A DNA stretch of 64,000 nucleotides. Source: Algorimicrobium echini (lineage in GTDB: Bacteria; Bacteroidota; Bacteroidia; Flavobacteriales; Flavobacteriaceae). A model generated the notes under the pieces. The model was not told where the DNA came from, ran no database searches, and saw only the letters and a list, made by a program, of their open reading frames with translations. The first letter of the stretch is position 1. Each line of letters begins with the position of its first letter. Of the stretch, positions 38,082 through 47,344 are shown in pieces. The stretch covers positions 124,001 through 188,000 of the forward strand of contig NZ_FOVN01000001.1 of assembly GCF_900115185.1 (NCBI RefSeq), written 5' to 3'. A program made the position numbers and the translations under genes.

Positions 38082-40985
38082 ATGAAAAATTTCTACTGCT
38101 TTTGTATCTCTTTATTCTTAACACAAATAACTTTTGGACAAGTATCTGTTTCTCCGAATCCATTTGAGATTGATGAGTCCATAACTATTACTGTTAATTT
38201 AAACAGTAATGCTACTGACTGTAATGGACTAAATAATCCAAGTAAAGTATATGCCCATTTAGGTTTAGGAACAGATGGTAACGAATATGGAACAAGTGTT
38301 GTAGGAAACTGGGGCCAAGACGATGGAATAGGTGAAATGACCAACAATGGAAATGGTATATGGAGTATTACGTTAACACCCAACACCTATTTTTCGCTAA
38401 CACCTCAACAAGAACAAGTTGTTACCAAAATGGGGATGGTTTTTAGAAATGCAGATGGCACTCAAGAACTGAAAGCTACTGGCTGTTCAAATTTTATTTT
38501 TGATGTTGGAACCTTTCAAGTTACACTTACCAGTCCAAGTCAAGACTCAACTACTATTTTAAATCAAAACCAAGATTTTGAAATTACGGCCTCAAATATT
38601 GGAGGCAATGCAAACTATGTATTAAAAGCCAACGGAACTATTATAAACACGCAAAACAACATAGCCAGTTACTCCTATACTGACTCAAACATTGTTACCA
38701 ACAAAAATTATGAGCTAGAAGTGTCATTAAATGGTAGCACTATAACAAAAAGGTTTAATGTGCTTATTGACCCTGGAAATCAAATTGCTGTTATGCCAAC
38801 AAACTACCAAGATGGTATCACTTATTTAAATGATTCGGAAGCAGTTCTCGTTTTATATGCTACAGCAAAAGATTTTGTATATGTAGCAGGTAGCTTTAAT
38901 AATTACCAACCCACTTCAGCATATGCTATGAAGAAAGATCCTACGCGAAACAATAAATTTTGGATAACACTTACTGGATTAACACCAGGACAAATAGAGA
39001 CCTATCAATATTGGGTGGTGGACAAAACTCCCTTAGCAAATTCACCTTCAGTTGTTAAAACAGCCGACCCATATTCTACGCTCGTTCTTTCTCCGTTTGA
39101 TGACCCAGGAATTCCTTCAAATTCGTATCCAAACATACCAGCTTATCCACAAGGTCAAGAACGTGAAGTTACTGTTTTACAAACTGGCCAAACACCTTAC
39201 AATTGGCAAGTAACGGACTTTGAAAAACCTAAAAAAGAAGATTTAGTGATTTATGAAGTTCTTATCCGTGATTTTGATTTAAATAGAAATTTTCAAGATC
39301 TAATTAACAGAATAGATTACTTTAAAAATCTAAACATTAACGCTATTGAATTAATGCCTGTAATGGAATTTGAGGGTAATGAAAGTTGGGGCTATAATAC
39401 AGCTTTTCATATGGCACTGGATAAATTTTATGGAACTGAAGATAAGTTCAAAGAATTTGTGGATGTCTGTCATCAAAATGGTATTGCCGTTATTTTAGAT
39501 GTAGCATTAAATCATGCTTTTGGAAGAAACCCAATGGTACGAATGTGGATGGATGATCCTGATGGTGATGGTTGGGGAGGACCTAGCGCTGAAAACCCTT
39601 ATTTTAATCAAGTTGCCACACATAGTTATAGTGTTGGTAGTGATTTTGATCACTCAAACCCCAGAACAAAAGATTATACCAAACGTGTTGTAAAACATTG
39701 GATTGAAGAATTTCACATTGATGGCTTTCGCTGGGATTTAACTAAAGGGTTTACACAAAACTGCTCTCCAAACGACGAAGGTTGTACTAATAGCACCCAA
39801 CCAGATCGCGTTGCCGTTTTAAAAGAATATGCTGATTATAGCTGGAGTCTTGATGACACACATTATGTTATATTTGAACATTTAGGTTCTGCAGCCGAAG
39901 AACGTCAATGGGCAGATTATAGATTAGATGAAGGAAAAGGCATCATGCTTTGGGGTAAAATGACAGACCCATATGCTGTATTAGCACGAGGTTATGCTAC
40001 AGATCCGAATGGCGTTAATAATGGTGCTGGCGGAAACCTTACAGGTGTTGGGAGTGAAAGCCGTGGTTTTGCAGCAAACAGATTGGTTGGTTATGCAGAA
40101 AGTCATGATGAGGAACGTGTTCTATATGATGTGTTAACTCACGGAAACACCAACGGACAAAATACACAAACTCTAGAAAATAGAACAAAACGCATGTCTA
40201 GTGTTGGTGCTGCATTGTTTACGGTTCCGGGTCCAAAAATGATTTGGCATTTTGGCGAACTCGGTATGGAAAATTCCATTTTCACTTGTAATAATGGCAC
40301 AGTTAATGAACCTGGAGGTGGTAATGGCGACTGTAAACTAGACACAAAACCGCAACCACAATGGGCTCAAAACTGGCCAAATGATGTTAACAGAAATGGT
40401 ATTTATAATACCTGGTCTCGCCTAATTAATCTTAAAATTAATGAACCTGTTTTTGAGGGCACTTACAGTATTGAAACCCAAAACTCTAACCTCAAACAAC
40501 GTATTTCTGTCTCTGATGCAAATTTGCCTAATACGAGCCTAAATAGTGTTATTGTTCTAATTAATTTTGACGTCACTGCGCAAAGTATAGTGCCTAATTT
40601 TACTTCTACTGGTACATGGTATGATTTAATGGATGAAACTGGAGCATCAACTATCAACGTATCAAATGTTTCCGCACCAATTTCAGTACCTGCTGGCGAA
40701 TTTAGAATATTTGGGAATACCAACAGTACTTTAAATACAACTGATTTTAGTTATAATGAGACCTTTAAATTATATCCAAATCCGGTAAATACTTCATTTT
40801 CTATAAATACAGCTATCTCTAATTTGGAAATTTATGATATAACAGGAAAATTAGTCAAAGCCTATCAAGGTTCCTTTATAAAAAATTCAGAGTTTAATAT
40901 TTCAAATCTTAAAAATGGCATTTATATCGTAAAAGCAAAAAATAATTCAGGAAGTCAAACAACCACTAAACTTGTAAAAATCTGA
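38082..40985 (+). CDS. Secreted multidomain GH13 alpha-amylase with T9SS sorting domain
   Basis: A 967-aa protein with signal peptide (TQITFGQ). It has N-terminal beta domains (~20-230), a CBM48-like domain (~240-345, YVAGSFNNYQPTSAYAMKKD), then a GH13 barrel with D552 (IDGFRWDLTKGF), E599 (YVIFEHLG) and D676 (GYAESHDEERV). GFRWD...FEHLG resembles glycogen-branching/debranching-like GH13 subfamilies. The last ~80 residues (KLYPNPVNTSFSINT ... GIYIVKAKN ... KLVKI) are a type A T9SS sorting domain, so it is exported to the cell surface or medium to start glucan breakdown. Confidence 0.92.
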   Translation: MKNFYCFCISLFLTQITFGQVSVSPNPFEIDESITITVNLNSNATDCNGLNNPSKVYAHLGLGTDGNEYGTSVVGNWGQDDGIGEMTNNGNGIWSITLTPNTYFSLTPQQEQVVTKMGMVFRNADGTQELKATGCSNFIFDVGTFQVTLTSPSQDSTTILNQNQDFEITASNIGGNANYVLKANGTIINTQNNIASYSYTDSNIVTNKNYELEVSLNGSTITKRFNVLIDPGNQIAVMPTNYQDGITYLNDSEAVLVLYATAKDFVYVAGSFNNYQPTSAYAMKKDPTRNNKFWITLTGLTPGQIETYQYWVVDKTPLANSPSVVKTADPYSTLVLSPFDDPGIPSNSYPNIPAYPQGQEREVTVLQTGQTPYNWQVTDFEKPKKEDLVIYEVLIRDFDLNRNFQDLINRIDYFKNLNINAIELMPVMEFEGNESWGYNTAFHMALDKFYGTEDKFKEFVDVCHQNGIAVILDVALNHAFGRNPMVRMWMDDPDGDGWGGPSAENPYFNQVATHSYSVGSDFDHSNPRTKDYTKRVVKHWIEEFHIDGFRWDLTKGFTQNCSPNDEGCTNSTQPDRVAVLKEYADYSWSLDDTHYVIFEHLGSAAEERQWADYRLDEGKGIMLWGKMTDPYAVLARGYATDPNGVNNGAGGNLTGVGSESRGFAANRLVGYAESHDEERVLYDVLTHGNTNGQNTQTLENRTKRMSSVGAALFTVPGPKMIWHFGELGMENSIFTCNNGTVNEPGGGNGDCKLDTKPQPQWAQNWPNDVNRNGIYNTWSRLINLKINEPVFEGTYSIETQNSNLKQRISVSDANLPNTSLNSVIVLINFDVTAQSIVPNFTSTGTWYDLMDETGASTINVSNVSAPISVPAGEFRIFGNTNSTLNTTDFSYNETFKLYPNPVNTSFSINTAISNLEIYDITGKLVKAYQGSFIKNSEFNISNLKNGIYIVKAKNNSGSQTTTKLVKI

Positions 40986-41019
40986 TTTATTTTTAGGTGA
41001 TTAATAGCTTTTTTTATCC

Positions 41020-41050
41020 AAAAAGGTTCGATATTTAATCGAACCTTTTT
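41020..41050 (+). terminator. Rho-independent terminator after the secreted amylase gene
   Basis: GGTTCGAT and ATCGAACC form a perfect stem with a 5-base loop, extended by A and T runs on both sides (positions 41020-41050). T-rich ends on both strands allow bidirectional action. Confidence 0.88.
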
Positions 41051-41210
41051 TATTCTTTTACTTTATAAGTTTACCCTCATTTACACTTCTAAAATTAAAT
41101 AAACGATGAAATTTGAGCGTTTAACGATTTATTATTCAATTCAGAACGCTTTACATTCAAAATCAATATCTTGAGACACTCATTTTAATTATTAAATCGA
41201 AATTTGAATA

Positions 41211-42803
41211 ATGCTAGTTTCATCATCATATCGTGCATGTCCTATTTTACTATTATGTATAAGTTTTTTTTTAAACCTTACTAGTTTTTCCCAAAACTGG
41301 ACGGAAAAAAATGAAAGCGAAAACTATGTAGCAAGGCATGAGTGTGGCTTTGTTCAAATTGGTGATAAGTTTATCATGTTTGGCGGTCGTGAATCATCAC
41401 AAAGGTTAGACGTTTATGATTATGCCAATAATACTTGGGAGCAAGGCGGAGTGGCTCCAGAAGAATTCAATCATTTTCAAGCCATCCAATACCAAGGTTT
41501 AATTTGGGTAATTGGAGCCTTCAAAACAAATTCACCAAACCCGGAACAAAATGCAGATTATATTTACATGTATAATCCTGCTACAGTACAATGGATTCAA
41601 GGAATGGAAATTCCCGAGTCACGAAAACGTGGGTCTGCAGGATTAGCTGTTTATAACAATAAGTTTTATCTTATAGGTGGAAATAATAACGGACATAGTG
41701 GTGGCTATGTATCATATTTTGACGAATATAACCCAAATACAGGAAACTGGACTTCATTAAACAATGCACCAAGACCTAGAGATCATTTTCAAGCAGCTGT
41801 TTATGGTGATAAATTATACGCTATTGGAGGGCGATTAACAGGTGGTCCAGGAGGCTTATTTGAGCCCCAAGTTCCTGAAGTAGATGTGTATGATTTTACA
41901 ACCGCGCAATGGTCCACTTTAAATACCAGTAATAACCTACCTAATCCAAGAGCAGGTCTGGGTGTTACTGTCTTTAATAACGAAATTTATACGCTAGGCG
42001 GCGAGACCACATTTAACAGACCCAACAATGGTCAAGTATCCATTGTTGAATCATTGAACCCAACAACAAATTCATGGACAACTCAAAGTAGTTTAAATTA
42101 TCCAAGACATGGTTTTCAACCCATAGTTTCTGGGAATACTATGTATGTTGCAGGAGGCTCTTCAGGAGGTATTGTTATCCGAAACATGGAATATCTAGGA
42201 CCAGATAATGCAACAGGAGCACCAAATATTAATAGCACATTTACAGCTGATGAAACTACCAAATTTTTTGAGTATGGACCTGATTTTGGTACTGTAACTA
42301 TAAACATTCAATTAAGCAATACTGGCGGAACCACAGGAACGTATATAGATGATATTTCCATATCCGGAACTGACTATACATTAGCTAACACCTACACTAA
42401 TCGGTTAATTGATGTTAACTCCAATATTACTATTCAAGCAATTCTTAACAATACGACGCAAGATACTAGCTTGGGCATAGTAACAGTTACTTACAACAAC
42501 ACTAACACATTAACAATTGCTCTAGAAGGAACCTTAAACCCAACATTATCCGTAAGCTCATTACAAGAGATGAACCAAAAAATCATTGTGTATCCATCAC
42601 CTACAAAAAACTCGTTTTCCATTAATCAGTCGGTTTCTAAATTACAGATTTATGATTTAACAGGTAAGCTCATAAAAGATTTTTCTGGAGATTTTGGGGA
42701 CACTCATTATTTTAACGTTTTAGAACTTTCGGATGGGCTCTATATTATAAAAGCTCTCAACACAAATCAAGAGCAATTTACAGGTAAATTACTTAAAGAA
42801 TAA
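41211..42803 (+). CDS. Secreted kelch-repeat protein with T9SS sorting domain
   Basis: A 530-aa exported protein (signal peptide ending TSFSQ). Residues ~25-325 hold about six kelch repeats with the double-Gly and Tyr/Trp pattern (IMFGGRESSQRLDVYDYANNTW, FYLIGGNNNG, LYAIGGRLTGG, YTLGGETTFN, MYVAGGSSGG), giving a beta-propeller. A DUF1573-like Ig domain follows (GTVTINIQLSNTGGTTGTYIDDISISG), then a type A T9SS domain (IIVYPSPTKNSFSIN ... LYIIKALN). It lies after the amylase but has its own upstream region of 160 bp past a terminator, so membership of the glucan locus is unsure. Function unknown, probably binding. Confidence 0.85.
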   Translation: MLVSSSYRACPILLLCISFFLNLTSFSQNWTEKNESENYVARHECGFVQIGDKFIMFGGRESSQRLDVYDYANNTWEQGGVAPEEFNHFQAIQYQGLIWVIGAFKTNSPNPEQNADYIYMYNPATVQWIQGMEIPESRKRGSAGLAVYNNKFYLIGGNNNGHSGGYVSYFDEYNPNTGNWTSLNNAPRPRDHFQAAVYGDKLYAIGGRLTGGPGGLFEPQVPEVDVYDFTTAQWSTLNTSNNLPNPRAGLGVTVFNNEIYTLGGETTFNRPNNGQVSIVESLNPTTNSWTTQSSLNYPRHGFQPIVSGNTMYVAGGSSGGIVIRNMEYLGPDNATGAPNINSTFTADETTKFFEYGPDFGTVTINIQLSNTGGTTGTYIDDISISGTDYTLANTYTNRLIDVNSNITIQAILNNTTQDTSLGIVTVTYNNTNTLTIALEGTLNPTLSVSSLQEMNQKIIVYPSPTKNSFSINQSVSKLQIYDLTGKLIKDFSGDFGDTHYFNVLELSDGLYIIKALNTNQEQFTGKLLKE

Positions 42804-42848
42804 GACTTGTTCATTAACAAATATATAAGTTGATTAATTTTGTAAGAA

Positions 42849-43832
42849 TTATCCAAGTTTCTTTTTTAGCATACATAATACACCTAATTCCTCTCGAGAA
42901 AGGTTTTCATTCTTTTTAATTAATCGGTTCACTTCTTTTTTAAAAAAATTAATTGTTTTACCGTTATTATATTCATCAATAACACGTGGGTCAATATAGG
43001 AGCTTCTGGCTACAGATGGGGTATTACCCAAACGTTCACTAACTTTTATTACGGCATCTTTAATATTTTTATCAAGCTCTTTTTGGTCCTTTTTTTCGGG
43101 TGCACCAATTTCATCTAATGCCATGGCAGCAATTACAGTACCTGACCATGTACGAAAATCTTTAGCCGAAAAATCTTCTCCCATGACTTCTTTTATATAG
43201 TCGTTTAAATGTTCGCTATTGACATCCTGCTTCTGGCCTTTTTCGTCTATAAATTTAAAAATTTCATAACCAGGCAATTCGTCAATTTCTTTAACAATTT
43301 TTGCTAATTTGGCGTCTACAATATGCCGTTCTTGCTCTTTACCGGACTTACCAATATAATTAAAAATCAACTCACCACCATCAATGGTTAAGTGCTTACT
43401 TCTCATAGTTGTTAAACCATAAGTTTCATTCTCTTTCGTGTAATAATCACTACCTGGCCTAAAATAGGCTGTTTCTAATAACCGAACCATACACGCCAAA
43501 ACTTTCTCACGCGTTAAAGAACGTTTTCTAAGATGCTGACCCGTAACGCGACGCATGTGTTCTAGCTGGTCAGCAAAAATAATTATTCTATCAAACTTTT
43601 CTTGATTTCGCTTTTCTATGAATTTAGGATTGTAGATATATTGCTTCCTATTTTTATCATCACGACCAGTAACTAAAATTTTAGCTCCCTTGTTGTTATT
43701 TATTTCCACATCTGTCCAAGCAGGTGGAATAACAAGAGATTTAAACCATTCTTTTAAACGCTGATCTTTAACGGTTTCATTGGATTTATTAACATACCGA
43801 AACCCTTTTCCATGCTTTTTTCTCCAATACAT
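42849..43832 (-). CDS. DNA topoisomerase IB
   Basis: A 327-aa poxvirus-like type IB topoisomerase that relaxes supercoils through a 3'-phosphotyrosyl intermediate. The nucleophile is Y279 (SVARSSYIDPRV). Catalytic arginines are seen in YGLTTMRSKH (R144) and AKDFRTWSGTV (R227), with the KSGKEQERH Lys loop in between. Many Bacteroidota carry such a gene on the chromosome. It is the last chromosomal gene before the integrated element. Upstream (right) lie a terminator and the tRNA-Leu fragment. Confidence 0.93.
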   Translation of the reverse strand: MYWRKKHGKGFRYVNKSNETVKDQRLKEWFKSLVIPPAWTDVEINNNKGAKILVTGRDDKNRKQYIYNPKFIEKRNQEKFDRIIIFADQLEHMRRVTGQHLRKRSLTREKVLACMVRLLETAYFRPGSDYYTKENETYGLTTMRSKHLTIDGGELIFNYIGKSGKEQERHIVDAKLAKIVKEIDELPGYEIFKFIDEKGQKQDVNSEHLNDYIKEVMGEDFSAKDFRTWSGTVIAAMALDEIGAPEKKDQKELDKNIKDAVIKVSERLGNTPSVARSSYIDPRVIDEYNNGKTINFFKKEVNRLIKKNENLSREELGVLCMLKKKLG

Positions 43833-43899
43833 CTTTTTTTTTGAATCACTAAATTAGAAAAAAAATAGAATTCGAATGCATGAATTTTTAACTCAAAAA

Positions 43900-43927
43900 A
43901 AAAGCTTCCGTTTTCACAGAAGCTTTT
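43900..43927 (-). terminator. Terminator downstream of the tRNA-Leu remnant
   Basis: AAAAGCTTC / GAAGCTTTT, a perfect 9-bp stem with a 10-base loop. Read on the minus strand it ends in a run of T, 11 bp past the tRNA 3' end. It is the native terminator of the tRNA gene and shows this side is original chromosome. Confidence 0.85.
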
Positions 43928-43937
43928 CGAGTCGTTG

Positions 43938-43995
43938 TGCGGGCGGGGAGACTCGAACTCCCACACCTTGCGGCACTAGATCCTAAGTCTAGCGT
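43938..43995 (-). tRNA. tRNA-Leu(TAG) 3' fragment at the element junction
   Basis: On the minus strand the sequence carries a full anticodon arm (CTAGA-CTTAGGA-TCTAG, anticodon TAG), a short variable arm, a perfect T arm (GGGAG-TTCGAGT-CTCCC) and the acceptor 3' strand CGCCCGC plus discriminator A; CCA is not encoded. The acceptor 5' strand and D arm are missing: upstream bases do not match GCGGGCG or a D arm. Only the 3' half of the gene remains, as expected when a tyrosine-integrase element inserts in a tRNA gene and rebuilds the intact copy at its other end. Not a functional tRNA as it stands. Confidence 0.85.
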
Positions 43996-44092
43996 ATATT
44001 GCACCAAATTACATCAAAGTCATTCATTTTCAATTGATTATATGTTTCTGCATTTTCTTTAATATCATCTAATATCAATTGATTTCAACATT

Positions 44093-44200
44093 TGTTGTAC
44101 CTATGTTGTACCTGAAAAGAACAATAATTTCGTATCTTTATGGTGTTCCTAGGTAAAGGAATACATTCAAAATGGAATGTTGTACCTATGTTGTACCTGA
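44093..44200. repeat. Four copies of TGTTGTACCT in two pairs (probable integrase arm sites)
   Basis: TGTTGTACCT occurs at 44093-44102, 44104-44113, 44178-44187 and 44189-44198. Each pair has an 11-bp period, and the two pairs form an exact 23-bp direct repeat (44093-44115 and 44178-44200) between the tRNA remnant and the integrase start. This layout fits arm-type binding sites of a tyrosine integrase, or operators of its promoter. Confidence 0.75.
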
Positions 44201-44230
44201 TTTGACTTTCGTACTCAAAACAGGTCAATT

Positions 44231-45445
44231 ATGTCATCAAATGCAAAAATAGTACTACGCAAAAAACCGAACAGTAAAGGTCTATATCCACTAGCTATTC
44301 GTATCACAAAAAATCGTCGCTCAACATATCAATATGTCGGTCATTATATCGACTTAGAGGATTGGGACGAAAAAAACATTCGAGTAAAAAAATCAAATCC
44401 AAACGCGGACAGTTTAAACAAGTTGTTGTCACAAGAACTTTCTGATGCCAATAAAGCACTTATTGATTTGCAATCAGAACACAAAGATGCTTCTGCAAAC
44501 CAAATCAAAAAAGAGCTATACGCATTGGGTAATACTTCTACCTTTTTTGAACTTGCCCAAGAGCATCTCGATGAATTGAAAGCTGCTGAAAAATTAAACC
44601 GCCTATCCACAGATAGTGCTTTGGTAAGTTATATCTTAAAATTCAATAAATCCAAACAACTTTCTTTTCAGGAAATCGACGAGCGTTTCCTCAAGAAATT
44701 GATGATATATCTAAAAGTTGAACATTCTCTAGCCGAAACGTCAATAATGAATATACTGGTATTTATCCGCTTATTGTTCAATAGGGCAATAAAGCTTAAA
44801 ATTGTTAGTAGGGAATTGTACCCTTTTGGTGGTGATAAGATTAAAATTAAATTTCCGGAAACAAATAAAATTGGGTTGAATATTATTGAAGTAAGAGCTA
44901 TAGAGGCTCTTGATAATTTAACGTTAGCCGAAATGCACACAAGAAACGTTTGGCTTTTCAGCTTCAATTTTGCAGGAATGCGAGTTACTGATGTGCTATG
45001 GATAAAGTGGTCAGACATATATGACGGCAGATTGCATTATAGAATGAACAAAAACTCAAAGTTACTATCCTTGAAAATTCCCGTTAAAGTTTTAAAGATT
45101 TTGGATTATTACAGAGATGATAAGAGATATGCAACGGATTTTGTCTTCCCAGAATTAAAAAAAGCGAATCTTGATGATGCAAAAGACATCTATAACAAAA
45201 GAAAGACAGCCACCAAAAAATTCAATGACAACCTAAAATCCATTGCGAAAAAGGCAAAAATAGATAAGAAGGTTACTATGCACATTGCAAGGCATACTTT
45301 TGGTAATATCGCTGGTGATACCATCCATCCCTTAATGCTGCAAAAATTGTATCGTCATAGCGATTTAAAAACCACATTGAACTATCAAGCTAATTTTATT
45401 CACAAAGAAGCAGATGATGCTTTGGATAGTGTGGTAAATTTTTGA
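44231..45445 (+). CDS. int: Tyrosine-type site-specific integrase
   Basis: A 404-aa tyrosine recombinase with an N-terminal arm-DNA-binding domain (residues ~5-95, KIVLRKKPNSKGLYPLAIRI), a SAM-like core-binding domain (~100-200) and the catalytic domain. Catalytic residues are R251 (FAGMRVTDV), a Lys near 274-278, H351 and R354 (HIARHTFG), H376 (LYRHSD) and nucleophile Y385 (TTLNYQ). It is of the Bacteroidota mobile-element type and appears intact. It lies next to the truncated tRNA-Leu and so inserted the metal-resistance island. Confidence 0.94.
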   Translation: MSSNAKIVLRKKPNSKGLYPLAIRITKNRRSTYQYVGHYIDLEDWDEKNIRVKKSNPNADSLNKLLSQELSDANKALIDLQSEHKDASANQIKKELYALGNTSTFFELAQEHLDELKAAEKLNRLSTDSALVSYILKFNKSKQLSFQEIDERFLKKLMIYLKVEHSLAETSIMNILVFIRLLFNRAIKLKIVSRELYPFGGDKIKIKFPETNKIGLNIIEVRAIEALDNLTLAEMHTRNVWLFSFNFAGMRVTDVLWIKWSDIYDGRLHYRMNKNSKLLSLKIPVKVLKILDYYRDDKRYATDFVFPELKKANLDDAKDIYNKRKTATKKFNDNLKSIAKKAKIDKKVTMHIARHTFGNIAGDTIHPLMLQKLYRHSDLKTTLNYQANFIHKEADDALDSVVNF

Positions 45446-45533
45446 ACTATTATTAGCAGCCATCTGAAAATATTTTAAAGTCATATTTCAACATATTCAA
45501 TTGCCATTCCCTTACCTTTGCCAGCATAATTTT

Positions 45534-46445
45534 ATGTTTATGGTGTTAAAGGTTAAATGGACTGAATTTAAAAGCAGTCTTGAAAGTTTTCAGTCCAAAG
45601 GAAATGCGCTTCTTGAAAAATATAAAGCAGCAAGAACTGAGGATTTATTAAATGAGTTGAAAGAGGAAAAACAATCGTGGGAAAACGATGTAATCAGTTA
45701 TGTAAAGGCTTCTTTTGACCCTGAACACACCAATTTTGCATACGAGTTTAAGGCTCAACAAGAGTATAATTTCGGAATGAAATTAGGTGTCGACCAAAGA
45801 GTCAAAAACACTATTCAAACCATCAAAGATGAAATTAATGGGCTTGATTACTATTTAAAAATATTATCCATTTCAGATGCTATTGTGCGAGCTGATGACA
45901 TTGATTTAGAAGAGCGTAAAAACCTTGATACCGAAGGCATTCTTGACCTTATACTTTCTAAACTATATGAACTGTATAATGATGGGAAATACTACTCTAT
46001 TAAGTGGATTCTTGAAGGTAACGGCCTAAAGTTGAGTGGGCGTAGTGAAGATTGGGACTATGGTAGAATGCTTGAAGAACGAGGCCTTATTGAGACTATG
46101 AATGGTCGTGAGGTAAATGCCAAACTAAAACTTGAGGGAAAGTATGCCATTGAACAAGCCAGAAAAGCACAGGTACCCGACTACTCAAAAATTAGTGATT
46201 CTGATGAAGAATTAAAAGAACTTTTGAAAGAGATATTATCCGAGATTAAAAAATCAGGATATGGTCAACAAATCATCTTCGATGAGTTTGATGAGTTGCG
46301 CAATGACATTCCGCATCTAAGCAAAAAATCGTTTGGTCAGTTATTAAAATCAAAACTTGGCGATTTGGTCGCAGCCAAAGCCTTTGACAAAACTTTGGCC
46401 AGCGACATATTTAAACAATTTACTGACCAAATATTTCCATTTTAA
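45534..46445 (+). CDS. Helical/winged-helix-like protein of unknown function, partner of candidate nuclease
   Basis: A protein of about 303 aa; the ATG at 45534 or 45540 is a better start than 45501 because the intervening codons do not look coding. I do not recognise a named family. Residues ~1-110 are charged and helical (possible coiled coil). The middle has a winged-helix look (YYSIKWILEGNGLKLSGR ... MLEERGLIETMNG ... KLKLEGKYAIEQ). The C-terminal ~90 residues (ELLKEILSEIKKSG ... FDELRNDIPHLSKKSFGQ) are helical. It is 3 bp from the next gene, a candidate nuclease, so the two form a unit directly behind the integrase. Confidence 0.72.
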   Translation: MFMVLKVKWTEFKSSLESFQSKGNALLEKYKAARTEDLLNELKEEKQSWENDVISYVKASFDPEHTNFAYEFKAQQEYNFGMKLGVDQRVKNTIQTIKDEINGLDYYLKILSISDAIVRADDIDLEERKNLDTEGILDLILSKLYELYNDGKYYSIKWILEGNGLKLSGRSEDWDYGRMLEERGLIETMNGREVNAKLKLEGKYAIEQARKAQVPDYSKISDSDEELKELLKEILSEIKKSGYGQQIIFDEFDELRNDIPHLSKKSFGQLLKSKLGDLVAAKAFDKTLASDIFKQFTDQIFPF

Positions 46446-46448
46446 CGT

Positions 46449-47228
46449 ATGGGAATATGGGCAGACATTAAAAATAGAATAGTTCAATTTTTCCGAAAAG
46501 AACCACCACTGGAATATGAGGTAACAGAATATGTGTTTTCGGACAGACAACCTCTTGATGGTTCTTCGACCATTTCATTTTTCGTAAACAATCCCAAGCC
46601 AGATGTAAGTGTTACCAGAACTTTTGATAGTGAAGACCAAGCTGTTAATTGGCTTATGGGAAATCGAGATTTCAAAAGGATGTTATTTAGCAATGTATTT
46701 CCATCATCAAATTCGGTGAAATACCATTGTGGCGTTAAAGAACCTATCACAATCCCAAACAAAATGCCTGGGGATATTGACATTCTTCTGTATGAGCAAG
46801 GAAAGGAACAAAATGCGGTTGGAATAGAATGTAAAATAGTAAAAACCGAATCGCTTGAAAATCAACCACCAAAGATAAACAAGATTACAAGCGTTCAAAA
46901 AAAGGGAACTATTCAGGCAAATGGATATACCAAAATTGGATTCAACAGGGTTTATCTGCTAATCATACTATTGGATGATGGTCGGCATTACAAAAACCCC
47001 AATGTTATATTCAGAACTACTACTTCAAAATGGCTAAAAGAATTGTATGGTTTTGACTGGCAAACCCGAATGAGTGATGATATTGGAATTATTTACGTCC
47101 ACATTAATCAATTTACTACGAACCATATAAATCAGACCAAAGGATTAGGATTGCGTGTAGAGCGTGAAGCAATACCAGTTTTACAACCTGAAGAACTAAC
47201 TGATAAAATCAAAAAACTGGATTCATAA
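46449..47228 (+). CDS. Candidate PD-(D/E)XK nuclease-fold protein, accessory
   Basis: A 259-aa protein without an obvious family match. Its centre reads MPGDIDILLYEQGKEQNAVGIECKI, giving D109, D111 and E127-x-K129 on consecutive beta strands, the spacing expected of a PD-(D/E)XK nuclease core. A Q/K-containing helix (TSVQKKGTIQANGY) and a hydrophobic strand (RVYLLIILLD) follow, as in that fold. The N-terminal ~90 residues may bind DNA or a partner. It is translated from the same transcript as the helical protein upstream. A role in defence, restriction or element maintenance is inferred from position and fold only. Confidence 0.68.
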   Translation: MGIWADIKNRIVQFFRKEPPLEYEVTEYVFSDRQPLDGSSTISFFVNNPKPDVSVTRTFDSEDQAVNWLMGNRDFKRMLFSNVFPSSNSVKYHCGVKEPITIPNKMPGDIDILLYEQGKEQNAVGIECKIVKTESLENQPPKINKITSVQKKGTIQANGYTKIGFNRVYLLIILLDDGRHYKNPNVIFRTTTSKWLKELYGFDWQTRMSDDIGIIYVHINQFTTNHINQTKGLGLRVEREAIPVLQPEELTDKIKKLDS

Positions 47229-47344
47229 GATAATTTGAAACGTATAGGAACTTGCGGGATATGCCGACATCATAGTAAACTAACGTTTGAGCACATTACA
47301 CGAGATTGTAAACTGAAGTCTCTATAGTTTGTCTATTCATTTTA

